Assembly: GCA_016748015.1 (NCBI GenBank)
Contig: JAAOMT010000703.1
Span: 553,170 to 617,169 of the forward strand
Origin: Geosiphon pyriformis
Lineage: Eukaryota > Glomeromycota > Glomeromycetes > Archaeosporales > Geosiphonaceae
Direction: 5' to 3'
DNA length: 64,000 nucleotides
Below are positions 11,385 through 22,488 of this stretch, piece after piece. A model generated the notes under the pieces. That model saw only the letters and a program-made list of their open reading frames with translations. It ran no database searches and was not told where the DNA came from. Made by a program: the position numbers and the translations under genes. Every line of letters begins with the position of its first letter. Position 1 is the stretch's first letter.

Positions 11385-12706
11385 TTTGATGCTTTTTCAT
11401 AAAAATAACACAGCAACAACAACTTCAAAGTGGTAACCACAACTGACACAACAACTTTAGAATATTATTAGTTAATTTACATTTATTGTAAGCAAAAATT
11501 TAATATTTAAGATGAAATTGAAATTTTCAAGAAATCATTATACCAATATATTGAGAATTATATCAATAATTATTTTTTTAGAAACTATAACATTTTAGAA
11601 ATCAGAAAAAATCTCTATAAAAACCTACTATACTATTTTTACTTAAAAACAAAAGACTTTAACAGTAAAGTACTTAATATCTATTTCTAAAAACTTAACT
11701 TCAACATTATTCAATATTACAAAAAAAAATATTTAGTACAGTTCAAATACTTTCTTAACTTTAAATTAGAACCAAAAAATAACAACAGTAAAAAGCAAAA
11801 AAAAAAAACACTTTATATTAGCTATACAACTAACAACATATTAAGAACAACTGCCAAATATTTGCAAACATCTAAATAAGGAACCAGTATTAAATTACTA
11901 TTTTTTATTATACTATTTCTATTTTTACTTCCTCAATTACAAATACCCAATTCACTTCTTATTTAGTTTTTAAGACCAAAAAACTTTACTTTACCAAAAA
12001 ACCCAATATAACAGCTAAAACAAATTATTATTAACACAAATCTTCTTGACTTTCTAATAAAACACCAGAATAATTACTCTGATAATAACAAAAACACTTT
12101 TGAATTCACCAAAAAAAAACTGACAAAAACAAAAATACAAAAGACATAACAACCACTTATATTACAAAAATTACTGAATTTACTAGAAAAAATACTAACA
12201 CCAGTCCACAAAAATGATTCAACAAAGTCCAGAAAGCAGAAAATACAAATAAATAGAATGCTGTGAAAATATTCAAAGCTATTTTTTATTTTTTTCAAAA
12301 AACTGTAGATGAATGATTTGAAAACTTAAATAAACTCTTCAAAATCTGACAAGTATTCAAAGATGTTTTTCTAAAACAATTTACTAACAACAACATCCCT
12401 ATTACTTTTTAAAACTGATTCCAAAACATTAAGTAAGAACATCTAAATCTGTTATGATTTATTTTACAAAGTTTAACAGACTTTTTTAATGAATTTGACA
12501 ATTAAAAACTAACAAGTATTATTTTAATGCACAAATTTTGAACCAATTTATAGCTAAATTAAAAAACTAATTAATTAAGAAAGTTTGTTTTTATGCTTTA
12601 GCAAAGCTAGTTACAGCTATTTAACATGTAAAAAACTACAAAATGACAATAAAAAAAGCTAATCACACCAAACTTGTAAACTTAGTTATTGAAAAAACCA
12701 GTTCAG
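11385..12706 (+). pseudogene. gag: gag relic of the nested A-family copy
   Basis: Colinear with element A from its primer site to the gag region ending GETSSA (18436 to about 19767). It is recognisable by landmarks such as ACACAGCAACAACAAC, the ACAACTGCCAAA-type block, and AAAACCAGTTCAGCC at the end. Stops occur throughout. No CCHC knuckle remains because the deletion starts before it. Confidence 0.7.
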
Positions 12707-13157
12707 CCAATTAATATTTTGAATTTGATTAATTACCAATTTCAATAAATCATTAGTGACTTCAAATCTGGACCAGAAAACGATTTCTTTAACAAAATTC
12801 TATTTCTTTTACATTTTTTTTCTTTTTTTTTCTTTTTTTATTATAATTATTAAAATAGTCTATAAACAAAATTTCTGTAAAAAAGTTAACTTTTACAGCA
12901 AAAGTAACTACACATTTTAATAAACTTTTAGACAAGCAATTTCTGGGAAAAAATTAACATTTACTACAACATAACTATACAAAATAACTGGCATAAAATT
13001 GGCTATTTTGTTTATAAATCCAGCAGTTCAAATTATAAGAAATAATTTAAAGATAAATTCAGTTATTAAAAGTTCAATAGCTTCTAATAAACGTGAATTA
13101 AACAGCAAATTAATATTAACAACAATTAAAAAAAGAGACCAAAAATCTCTAGTAATA
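12707..13157 (+). repeat. Truncated 3' LTR of the nested A-family copy
   Basis: Begins inside the LTR (the GATTAATTACCAATTTCAATAA block, equivalent to about 17997 in A) and runs to TAGTAATA at 13157. The missing front half marks the deletion joint with gag. Confidence 0.72.
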
Positions 13158-13827
13158 TCATATAATATTTAAAAATTCACTGAAATTTGTAAAACTTTGT
13201 AAAAATAATGAATAATTTACTAAAATAGTTAATAGCTCAACAAAATAATTTGTAGTTTGTCAAAATATATCTTTAATTTATTAAAATTATAACAAAGAGA
13301 AAAAATTCAAGTTTACAGACTAATATTATAACAAATTATATAAAAAAAGAGCTTCTCTCTTTGAAAAAATGTATTTTTCTTTAGAATTATTTAATTATAA
13401 ATATCTTACTTTAGATTTATTCTCATTAATACAATTCAAAATAAAAATATACTTCAAAAAACAAAATTTTGAAATTATTATACTTAATATTCTTCAAAAT
13501 CTAACTAATGTTTTGAAATTAATTAGCTATTAATTTTAGTAAATCATTAGTGACTTTAAACTTAGACCAGAAATAATTTTCTTAAACAAAATCTTTTTTT
13601 TTACATTTCTTTTATTTTCTTTTATTTTTCTTATTATAAGCATTAAGGTAGCTTACAGATGAGATTTCTGTAGAAAAATCAACTTTTACAGCAAAGTAAC
13701 TACATATTTTTAGTAAGCTTTTAAATAAGCAATTTCTAAAAAGAGTTGAATTTTACAGCAAAATAACTATACATTTTAGTAGATATTAATAACATTCAAA
13801 AAAAGAGTTCAAAATTTTTTGATAATA

Positions 13828-14028
13828 ATATATTTTTTAAAAAAAATTTTAATTGAAATAAAAACTATTAATTAAAAATAAAAGTTATTAAAATATTTTA
13901 TTTATTGTTTTAATAACAAAAAATTTTTTTTTTATTGAAATTTTATTAGTTATTATAAAAAAAATAACATTTAAAACTTTTTTATTTTTTTTCTAATTAT
14001 AATTATAAAATTAAAAAAAAAAATTAAA
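13828..14028. other. AT-rich spacer before LINE-1
   Basis: Runs of A and T and no frame. It separates the solo LTR from the conserved LINE 5' end at about 14029. Nothing else seen. Confidence 0.6.
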
Positions 14029-14165
14029 ACTTCTTTCTATCCTTTGTCCCAAATTCCTAAAAAAGAGTCAAAAGTTTTTTGAAAAAAGTTTTTACAATTT
14101 AGTACAATAAATCAAAACCATTTTTGCTTAACTAAAAAACCGTTGTTGATTCTAGTGTGGCTGTG

Positions 14166-15953
14166 ATGAAGAAGTCTGTCAAAGACTTTAGTAAAAATAC
14201 TGTTAGCAAAGATGTTGCCTCTAGAAAAAAAAGAAAAGAGGATGTTCTAAAAGATGGTGTTGCTCATAGAATGGTTTTACCTGATCAATCAGTTGGTGGT
14301 TCTTGGAGGTCTAAAGCTGGTGATACCACCAAATTGGACAGTGTAAATATGAAGAGGGAGTTCTTAATTGAAGAAACTAGTGTGGATTATAGAGAGAAAG
14401 ATATTTTTGAAGGAATAGACAGTAACCAAACATTGAAGAGTCCAAGATTGGTTACCAAGCAGGCTTTGGGCAAAATCAACTTTCTGGACAATAATGATAA
14501 TAATGACATTCTTCTGGATGAACCTATGGTGCTTCCCTCTCCTCTCAAAAAATTAGTCAATATGTCTGCTAAGAAGTCTTTTGCTTTGGATATTGATCTG
14601 ATCAATATTTCTGAAAAATCTGCTTAGGACAAGCTGGCTATAGTCAGAAAATTATTTTCAAAAATCAATGGTTTTGGGGAGGCCTCTACCCCCTCAAAAT
14701 TTTTTGGAATCATCTGGGCAACATTCACTTCTAAATCTAGTTTAATAAAAGCTACCAAATTGGCTGCTGATGTAAAAATCCTGGTGAACACTGATCTCAA
14801 AAAATTGACTGGTCACTCAGATCGGGCTGTGGTGCTAAAGAAAATTCCGGTGGGAACATCAGCTAAGGCTGTGCGTGCTGTGCTATCTGAATTTGGTATG
14901 ATTAAGTCGATTAAGATGCAGTTGGTAAGGCTATAACAGAAACTGATTGTGGAATTTGAGGAACAGAATCAAGCAGATCTTTTGGTGGCTAGGTGGTCTA
15001 TCCTAATTGGAAAAGATGCAGTGTGTGTTGCCAGATCAGATTTGGACAAATTGACATGGGATATAAGAGATCATTATAGAGTGCTGCTCTACACTCTTCC
15101 AGTGGGAACAAATGCTTACAATGTCTGGGACTTCATTGGTTCTGTGGGTGAAAAAACTTGTGTGATTGATTGCCATCTAATTATATACACCTGGGCCAAA
15201 TGTGCCATTGTTTGTTTCAAGTTAGCTGAATCATTGGATGCCATCATGGGAATCACACCTGTGTTAAAAAGTGTTCATCTTTGTTGGTCTTATCTTGGTT
15301 CTGCTATGTGTACAAAGTGTGAAAAACTGGGTCATACATCTCTGGACTGTGTTTTAAGTGAGAAATCTTTTTCTAGTGGCTTACCATGTTGAATTTTGTC
15401 AGATGCAGATAAAAGCAGATTGGCGGCCATTTACGCCAAGCATTCAGCACCTGTTGCTCATCCTGTCTCCTTTGGTGGAGTCTCGTGGGCCAAGATTGTT
15501 GGTGGATCTTCTTTTTTTTCTCCACTTGTTCGAAATGGTTTGGTGAATGCTGGCTCCTCTTTGGAGATGAAGTCTACCCTTCCTGTTATGAGTGATTTGG
15601 AAATAAGATTTGCAGTTCTGGAAAGCAGTATTGCCAGCCTCATGGGACAAATTGGTAAATTGGCTAAGAGGTTAGACTTATTCATGCTGACAGTTTCCCA
15701 GCCTAGCCCTGGATGTTAGCTGTCAGTGATCTCCCTATCACAGGATCAAGTGGGTAATGTAGTGATGAGAAAGGGCTTGAGTGGGGCCACTAGTAGTAAT
15801 ACTGCTGCAATTTTGGTTTCTTCTACCTTTCCTAAGGTAAAAAGGTTGGAAAATATGTTGAAAGGACTTTCCACTTTAGTTCTAAGTCTAACAGCAAAGT
15901 TTGATGGTTTGATTCTGGCTAGTGGTGCACTTTTCAAACCCCTTTTTCAATAA
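14166..15953 (+). pseudogene. LINE-1 ORF1 (RRM-like and CCHC RNA-binding protein)
   Basis: RNA-binding protein that would package LINE RNA. It runs in one frame from the ATG at 14166, with internal stops at about 14625, 14934, 15390 and 15717. The N-terminus is basic (ASRKKRKED). An RRM-like unit sits around 14830-15040 (VVLKKIPVG...LSEFGMIKSIKMQLV, then an ILIGKDAVCVARSD partner block). A CCHC knuckle MCTKCEKLGHTSLDC is at about 15306-15350. A short predicted coiled coil follows (LESSIASLMGQIGKLAKRLD). LINE-2 ORF1 is closely similar, so the domain order is reliable. Confidence 0.85.
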
Positions 15954-15959
15954 CAGATT

Positions 15960-17458
15960 TTGTTTGGAAGATTGCCATGTGTAATGTTTGTAGGATGAAC
16001 AATCTTGCCAAGCAGGATAATGTTATTTGTTGGCACAAAGATATGGACAATTTGATTTCTATTTTTACTGAATCAAAATTAAAAAAAAAGGTTTGCCCCT
16101 GGATTGCCAATAGTTTTGATGGTGTGCGGGTGTTTACTTCTGATCTGAATTCTGGTTATCTGGGTGCTGGTGTGGCTGTTGTTATGAACAATTCTTTGGC
16201 AAAACATGTTTGCAAGGTTTCTAAAGTGCCTGGTTGGCTCATCTCCATCAGGCTGCTTTTCAGAAACAAGTTTTTAGTTTCGATTTTGGGGCTTTATGCT
16301 GGTGCCTCTTCAGTGATCAAGTTTTCTTAAGCTGGTAATGTTAACTTTCTAATTGCCAAGGCTATGAATGATTCATCCTTCGTTATTCTTGGTAGTAATT
16401 TTAACAAGAACAGGTCTCATAGGTGTGCTAGTTATAAAAAATGCTTTGATTTGGGTTTGGTGAATTCTCTAAATAGGAGTTCTGTTGCAAAGACACCTAC
16501 TTGGAGTAATTCTCGTGGTGTATTAAAAACAATTGATTATTTGTTCATCTCTTCAAATCTGGTTAATATGATTGTGGATCATGGTGTGGCTGATATTGTG
16601 AACCATTTTAATACTGACCACAAGGCTGTTTCTGTTTCTATGGGTTTGGGTGGCTTGCTTGATGTTTGTTTGATTTTGTTGTGCAAACAAGCAAATAAGA
16701 ATTGTTGGAAATTCAATGTCAAAAATGCAAATGATACTAAATAGTGTGAGTTTTGAGTGTCTACAGCAGCCAATGCTGTGATGTTTTCAAATAAGTTCTC
16801 TTTGGCCAGTAAATTTTTGGATTTGGATGCCATGTGGGACATTATTCGTAAGATTATGGTTCTCTTAGCAGATGGAACATTCAAAAAAAAGTGGTTTAAG
16901 GGTTTTGATGATGTTTTTACCAAGGTATCCTCCAGGTTTTATAAACTGGAATTACTGGTATCTAAATTGGTCAAGGCATCATGTTCGGTTTCTAGTGATG
17001 ATTTTGTTTTTTTGCTCAAGGTGTGGGACAGACTCAATTCCACTGGTGCATTGGCAGTAAAGTCTTTTTTACTTTTAGGTTCTAATTTTGATGTCATTCA
17101 CTCTGCACTGGCCAAAGCAAGAAAGTTGTATCACTTTTCTAAGTTGTTGGAATCCAAATGCACTAAAGAATCATCTATCAAGCAAGCCATTAATAAAAGA
17201 ATAAAAAGTTTTGAGCTGGACAAAGGCCACATCATCAAGAGTGTGTTGGAGCATCCCTTCCGCAAAGTGGTCTTAGATCATCTTGTTGTGGGGAATGAGT
17301 TGATTTTGGAACCTGATTTGGTCAAGCCTAAGGTGGATGAGATTATGGAAGGGTGGACCAAGAAATGCAAGGTGGTATCTAACATTTCTGATGATTGGGT
17401 CTGCCAATATCAGCCTCTGGATTACGTGTTCAATGGTGCTTTTTCTGGAGTTATGTGT
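15960..17458 (+). pseudogene. LINE-1 ORF2, N-terminal part (endonuclease and linker)
   Basis: APE-like endonuclease that would nick target DNA. Landmarks: CNVCRMNNLAKQDN (LINE-2 has CNVRGLNN), FTESKL holding the catalytic Glu, YAGAS, ILGSNFN where GDFN is usual (Asp replaced), TIDYLFIS, and FNTDHKAV with the catalytic Asp-His. Stops at about 16328 and 16742. The linker (KFYKLELLVSKL and following) runs to the insertion point, where GAFSGVMC is cut by element A. It resumes at 27136. Confidence 0.86.
17455..17458. repeat. Target-site duplication of element A (GTGT)
   Basis: GTGT directly before TGTTACC at 17459, repeated directly after GTAACA at 27136-27139. Joining across the element brings the two LINE-1 halves back next to each other in the order seen in LINE-2. 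Confidence 0.75.
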
Positions 17459-18435
17459 TGTTACCAGACGAAATTAGAGATATTATTTAGCATGAAATTA
17501 TCTTATAATTCCTATCATTAATTAGCATATATTATCATTTCAAATGATCACTTATTACATTAGCAAAAAATGTCCGAAATTATCATTTAATAATCCAAAT
17601 TGTACACAACACAAATGTAACCTAATTGCGATGATCAATCATGCAATACCCTGAACTATGTAACATTCAGAAGTTTGCCAAAATTTGTAGAAATTCACCG
17701 AAATAATTGATAGTTCACCAAAATATCTAATAGTTTGCAGAAATAACTTGTAGTTTGCCGAAATGTATCTTTAGTTTAGTGAAATTGTAGAAAATAGCAA
17801 AGTTCAAGTTCATAGAATAGTGTTACGACAAGTTGTATAAAAGAAGAGCTTCTCTCTTCGAGAAAATGTATCTTACTTTAGATTTATCTCTTAAAACTGT
17901 TCCTATACACACAAAAAGAAATAAATATCAAATAATTTGAAAAACCAAATTCTTTAATTATTGTACTTGGAAAATCTTCAAAACCCAACTAACATTTCGA
18001 AATTGATTAGCTACCAATTTCAGTAAACTGTTAGTGACTCCAGGCCTGGATAGAAAACGTTTCCCTTAATAAAATCCTATTTCTTTCACACTTTTTTTAT
18101 TTTTCTTTTCTTTTCTTATTACAATCATTAGGGTAGCCTACAGACGAGATTTCTGTAGAAGAGTTGACTTTCACAGCAAAGTAATTACACATTTTTAGTG
18201 AGCTTCCAGATGAGCAATTTCTGGGAAAGAGTTGACGTTTGCTACAATGTAACTACATAAAGCAACTGGCACAGAATTGGCCATTCTATTCATAAGCCCA
18301 GCAAGTTCAAATTATAGGAGATAATTTGAAGATAAATTCAGTTACTGGAGGTTCAACCACATCCAGAAAACGTGAATTCACAGCAAATAAGTATCAACAA
18401 TGTTACAGAAAAGAGACCAAAAACCTTCGGTAACA
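17459..18435 (+). repeat. 5' LTR of element A
   Basis: 977 bp, starts TGTTACCAGAC and ends CGGTAACA (terminal inverted TGTTAC/GTAACA). A TATAAAAGAAGAG block at about 17835 is a candidate TATA element of the LTR promoter. An ATG at 18400, 36 bp before the LTR end, is in frame with gag; the 3' LTR has ACG at that position. Confidence 0.9.
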
Positions 18436-20232
18436 TTTGGTGCTCTCCCACAGAAACAACACAGCAACAACAAATTCAAAGTGGCGACCACACCAGACAC
18501 AACAACTCTAGAGTATTACCAATCAATTTACACCCACTGCAAGCAAAGATTCAACATTCCAGACAGAATTGAAGTTGTCAAGAAATCAGTATACCAATAC
18601 ATTGAAAACCGTATCAACAATTATCTTTTTGAAAATTACAATATCTCAGAAGTTAGAAACAACCTTTACAATAATTTAGCACACTATTCACAGTTGAGAA
18701 CTGAAGACCTTAATAGTGAAACACTTGCCACTTACTTTCACGAACTTAATTTTAACATTATCAAATACTGTGAAGAAACATACCCAGTGCAGTCTCAATA
18801 CACTATTGATTTTGAATCGGAAACAAAAACAAGCAACAAAGGAAAAAACAAATTAAAGCAATATTCAAGAACCACCCCAAATACTCTAACACTACTGAAA
18901 ACAACTGCCAAACATTTACAAACACCTGAACAAGGAACCAGCTCAAAACTTCCACTTACTATCACATCTTTTCCAGCTTCACTTGCACAAGCACAAACAT
19001 CTAATTCACCTTTGAATCGATTTGCAAGACCAAAAGATTTTACATCACTCAGAAGTCCTACCAGACAACAAGAACCCCTTCAAACTAGTTCCAATCTCCT
19101 TGATTTTCTAGCTGAAAATCAAAGTGAACACTCTGAGACAGCAGCAAACAAAGAAAACAACTTTGAAATAATTGAAGAAGAATCAATAGACAGTGGAAAC
19201 GAAGAAGACAAAATGACAACATACATCGCAAAAATCCCTGAATTCAATGGAGAAGATATTGAGACCAGTCCCCAAGAATGGCTCGACCAAGTTACTAAAG
19301 CTGGAGATGCAAATGGATGGAATGCTGCCAGAATGTTAAGAACAATTCCCTACTTTCTCAAAGGAACAGCAGGAGAATGGTTTGAAAACCTTGCCATCCC
19401 ATTCAATAATTGGAACACTTTCAAAGCAGCCTTCCTTGAACAGTTCACCGACAATAATACCTCCATCACTCTTCGAAATCATTTTTGAAATATCAAACAA
19501 GAACCCTCCGAATCTGTTATGATTTATATTGGGAAATTTAACAAACTTCTCAGACAGATTCGCCAACTCGAGACAAACGATTATTATTCTGATGCTCAAA
19601 TCTTGGATCAATTTATCGCTGGCCTAAAAGATAAACTAATTAAAAAGGTTCACCCACATGTGCCAGAAGATTTAAACTCTGCAATACAGCATGCGAAAAG
19701 ATATGAAATGGCCATAGAAGAAGCCAATCATACAAAACTTGTAAATTTGGCAATTGGAGAAACCAGCTCAGCAGCTGAGGAAAAAATTGACCAACTCACA
19801 AAGAAGGTCGAAAACTATTTTACCAACCAACAACAACAACCCCAAAGATATCAACCACCCCAAAGACGAAATCAAAATAACTTTGCACTACTTTCCAATA
19901 ACCAGCTCCAGAATTGCCATTACTGTAGAATCTCTGGCCACTGGAAAAGAGATTGCAGAAAGCTGCAATGAGACCAACAAAATAGGGGTAATCAACGTTA
20001 CTCTCCACCACAGCAATTTTATTATCAACCATCACCACCAGCTTACTATCCACCAAGACCCCAATACCAAAATAACTATTATCAGCCTGCCCCACAACCA
20101 ATCCAACAGCAATACCAACAATCACCCACACAACATTATCAAGTACCTGCTCAAAGACCAATTACACAAAATCAATTCACACCACAAAACCGATACCAAG
20201 TAAACAACAGTAAAATCAGTTCGAACAACCAA
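18400..20232 (+). pseudogene. gag: gag of element A
   Basis: Structural Gag. An N-terminal helical region (to about 18800) resembles that of C and D1 in layout. The capsid-like part at 19212-19750 includes PEFNGEDIETSPQEWLDQV, RTIPYFLKGTAGEWFENL and LDQFIAGLKDKL, typical of Gypsy Gag. The CCHC knuckle is NCHYCRISGHWKRDC at about 19915-19955. The tail is rich in Gln, Tyr and Pro and runs in frame into protease. Stops are TGA at about 19486 and 19969, the latter where CGA would give Arg. The only upstream ATG in frame lies inside the LTR (18400), so the true start is unclear. Confidence 0.85.
18438..18455 (+). other. Primer-binding site of element A
   Basis: TGGTGCTCTCCCACAG begins two bases after the LTR end. 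It has the TGG start complementary to tRNA CCA and is the same core as in B and C with one changed base. tRNA not identified. Confidence 0.72.
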
Positions 20233-20865
20233 TTGTTTCCCCAAAATACCACTCAACTAAGACCCAACCACTACCACACTCAACCCAGTTATTTAACAAT
20301 GCCGGAAGAACAGGATTTTCACCATACTGCACTCTCAGAAGATAGAGCTGCAGCACAACAACAACAAAACCCTTCTCATAACCACATTACTATTCTACCA
20401 GCCCAAATTGCTAAAAATGCCAATCTTTCTGATATCTTTCCTTTTGAATTTGAAGCAAATGAATCACTATTTTTGCTTAGCAATGCAGCGGCTAATGAGC
20501 AAAAGGCCATCACTGCAATGTACACAGAAGCTGAAGTAGAAGAAAAGTCCATTCGCTTGATCCTAGACAGTAGATCCACTGAAAGTATTATTACCTACCA
20601 GTTAATGCAACAATTGAAAAGAAATGTCAACCGACCAGCTCAAACAGTAATCGTTACTGCTGATGGCATGAAAAAGACACCAGTAGAAGAAATTGACAAT
20701 TTTCTATTCACTCTTGATGGAATCACCATTCCAGTCAAAATTCTTATAATGGATGCACCCCAGTACCAAGCTCTCGTCGGAAATGATTGGCTTCAAAAAG
20801 CCAATGCTAATCTGAATTGGGAAACACAAAAGTTAACAATCTCCTACCAAAAACAACATGCCTAG
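20233..20865 (+). pseudogene. Retropepsin-like protease of element A
   Basis: Aspartic protease of the polyprotein. The active-site loop reads LILDSRSTESII near 20560, where DSG is needed: Gly is Arg, explained by one G-to-A change. The hydrophobic flap and C-terminal blocks (VIVTADGMKKTPVEEIDNF, ILIMDAPQYQALVGNDWL) are well kept. A TAG at 20863 ends the ORF, at a site where CAG fits the surrounding frame. It is in frame with gag and with the following cysteine-rich module. Confidence 0.83.
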
Positions 20866-21720
20866 GTACCTGTCATTTGTGGTACATTCAACAAACGCTC
20901 TGAAAAAGCCCCGGCTTTTGAATTTAAACCAGAAGAAGAAAAACCAATAATCAAAACATTCATGGCTCTTGGATCAATGTCCAACTGGGCCGATGAAACA
21001 GAACAAGAATATTTTACTCCACACACTAAACCCGAAACCTCTGGATGGAATATATCTTACTCAAAATCCGAACCAAAGAAACGACACTCCTATATTCCCC
21101 TTAAATGTAAGGACTGCCACAAAAAACTATCGTCAATAGGAGCCTGCATTTCACCTGAAAAAGAATATAAGAATCATACTTGTTATTACTGCAAGGCTTG
21201 TCACAGAGAGTGATGGGGCCATCTAATAAAAAGGAGCGGAAAATGGGACAACACTTCTTGTTTGACTTGTGGAGATATGCTACCAGAAGAATACAATTGG
21301 ATTGATGTAGCAATGAGAGGAGGCGTCTGCAATCAGACTTGCCAATATGTCTTATCAATTTCAGAAAAAGTAAAAAGAGGAACACCCTTTAATGCAGCAT
21401 ACAACAGTGCTTTCAACAAACTTTATCACTACTCTCATGATGCCAAGATGATTTTCGACTTAGCAATAGCATTAATTAATGGAGCTACCAAAGAAGATGT
21501 TTGTCAAATGAAGGAAGCAGAATACATTGAATACACTATGGAATTAGCTGGATTCGATTATGAAGATGAAGTAGAAGTCTGCCACCAAATTGCAAGTCAC
21601 ATCTATCTGACCCAAGAAGCTCAAATTCAACGATTAGAGCAAATGAACATTAGGCTATGTGAAGAATGCATTATGCCTTGTGATGAACAATGGTGTCCTG
21701 AATACTATGCTCTTAGTATC
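20866..21720 (+). pseudogene. Cysteine-rich modules of element A pol
   Basis: Two conserved blocks. Block 1 (about 21100-21350): LKCKDCHKKLSSIGAC, CYYCKACHRE, then after an in-frame TGA, GKWDNTSCLTCGDM and CNQTCQYVLSI. Block 2 (about 21650-21710): LCEECIMPCDEQWC. Between them lies an about 85-residue acidic, helical stretch (from MIFDLAIALINGATKED to IQRLEQMN). Both blocks have counterparts in C; block 2 also in D1 (LCDHYLIPCDF). CxxC pairs suggest zinc binding. I know no named domain with this pattern. Confidence 0.72.
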
Positions 21721-21779
21721 CCCTTGCCCAGCGAAAATGATGAAAATGAAATTGAATTTGGAAAACCTGAAGAAATGGA

Positions 21780-22488
21780 AGAAATTGAAACAACACCCAT
21801 CTACCTTATTGAAAATCAGCCTGCCTTACAACTTAAATACTTCAACAACAATGGACAAGGAATAAAACCTGAAAAAGCACACGAAATTGATGTTGGATAT
21901 GACCTAAGATATCCAGGCAAGGATACTCTTGTTCTCAAACCCAAATCTCTTACAAAAATCAACCTCAAAATTGCACTCATAATCCTGCCAGGAGCAATGG
22001 TTCAAATTGCCTTCTGGTCCTTTCTGGCAAGCAAAGGAATCAATGTCAAAGGAAGAATAATCAATGCTGGATATACTGGAGACATAACAGTGATGCTTCA
22101 AAATGAAACTGACAAACCATTCAAGATCGAACATGCTGAAAAAATTGCCCAAGCTATTTACCTACCCTTAATCAACATTTCGGGTTTACAACTAGTTAAC
22201 CAAAGAGAACAATTAGGAAAAAGCGATAGAGGAACCCAAGGTTTTGGTTCAACTGGACGATTTACAGTTCCAGTTAATATAGCTCTTAACATACAGAACA
22301 AATCCCACCAGATTCTCAGACTTCCACAACCGATTACCATCTCACCCTTTGGAGAACATCCGGAAATCTACACCTGCCTAAAGCCAACAACCACACAACA
22401 AATTTTTGAGTCCAATGAGCAAGTCTGCTTGGAACATAATATTTTGATCCCAAACATTTATATTCCAGAAGGAACAAAGAAAGTCTAA
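21780..22488 (+). pseudogene. dUTPase-like domain of element A
   Basis: All five trimeric-dUTPase motifs are visible in order: motif 1 EIDVGYDLRYPG (about 21885), motif 2 FWSFLASKG (usual RSSLA), motif 3 GRIINAGYTGDITVMLQN (usual ID-x2-YRG; Asp is Asn and the RG is TG), motif 4 KIAQAIYLP, motif 5 RGTQGFGSTGRF. The fold is recognisable but the motif 3 Asp, which activates water in the family, is lost in this copy. It lies in the gag-pol frame after the cysteine modules. The segment after motif 5 (PQPITISPFGEHPEIY to the TAA at 22486) is the pre-RT region. Confidence 0.87.

Larger units (their letters stand above)
10423..13157 (+). mobile_element. A-family Gypsy copy, internally deleted, nested in a solo LTR
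   Basis: A full 5' LTR (10423-11384) is followed by gag relic, then an abrupt join near 12706 into the middle of the 3' LTR. Most of pol, integrase and the first half of the 3' LTR are missing. The flanks TTAT (10419-10422) and TCAT (13158-13161) fit a 4-bp target duplication with one transition. Both strands are strongly depleted of G and C compared with element A. Confidence 0.72.
10227..13827 (+). repeat. Solo LTR of the A family, split by a nested element
   Basis: 10227-10422 matches the start of the A LTR (TGTTAC, then ATTAATTAATATATTATTA-type sequence) up to CAAATTAT. The rest of the same LTR resumes at 13162 (ATAATATTTAAAAATTCAC) and ends GATAATA at 13827, where A has GGTAACA. Flanking bases 10223-10226 and 13828-13831 are both ATAT, a possible 4-bp target duplication. 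The nested copy at 10423-13157 fills the gap. The total is about 862 bp, near the 977 bp of A. Confidence 0.7.

Noticed and set aside
14157-14165. GTG start for LINE-1 ORF1
   Set aside because: An ATG three codons later (14166) is the simpler eukaryotic start.
19754-20203. Out-of-frame ORFs overlapping gag of element A
   Set aside because: Gln/Asn-rich repeats of gag stay open in several frames. The gag frame is set by the CCHC knuckle and continues into protease.
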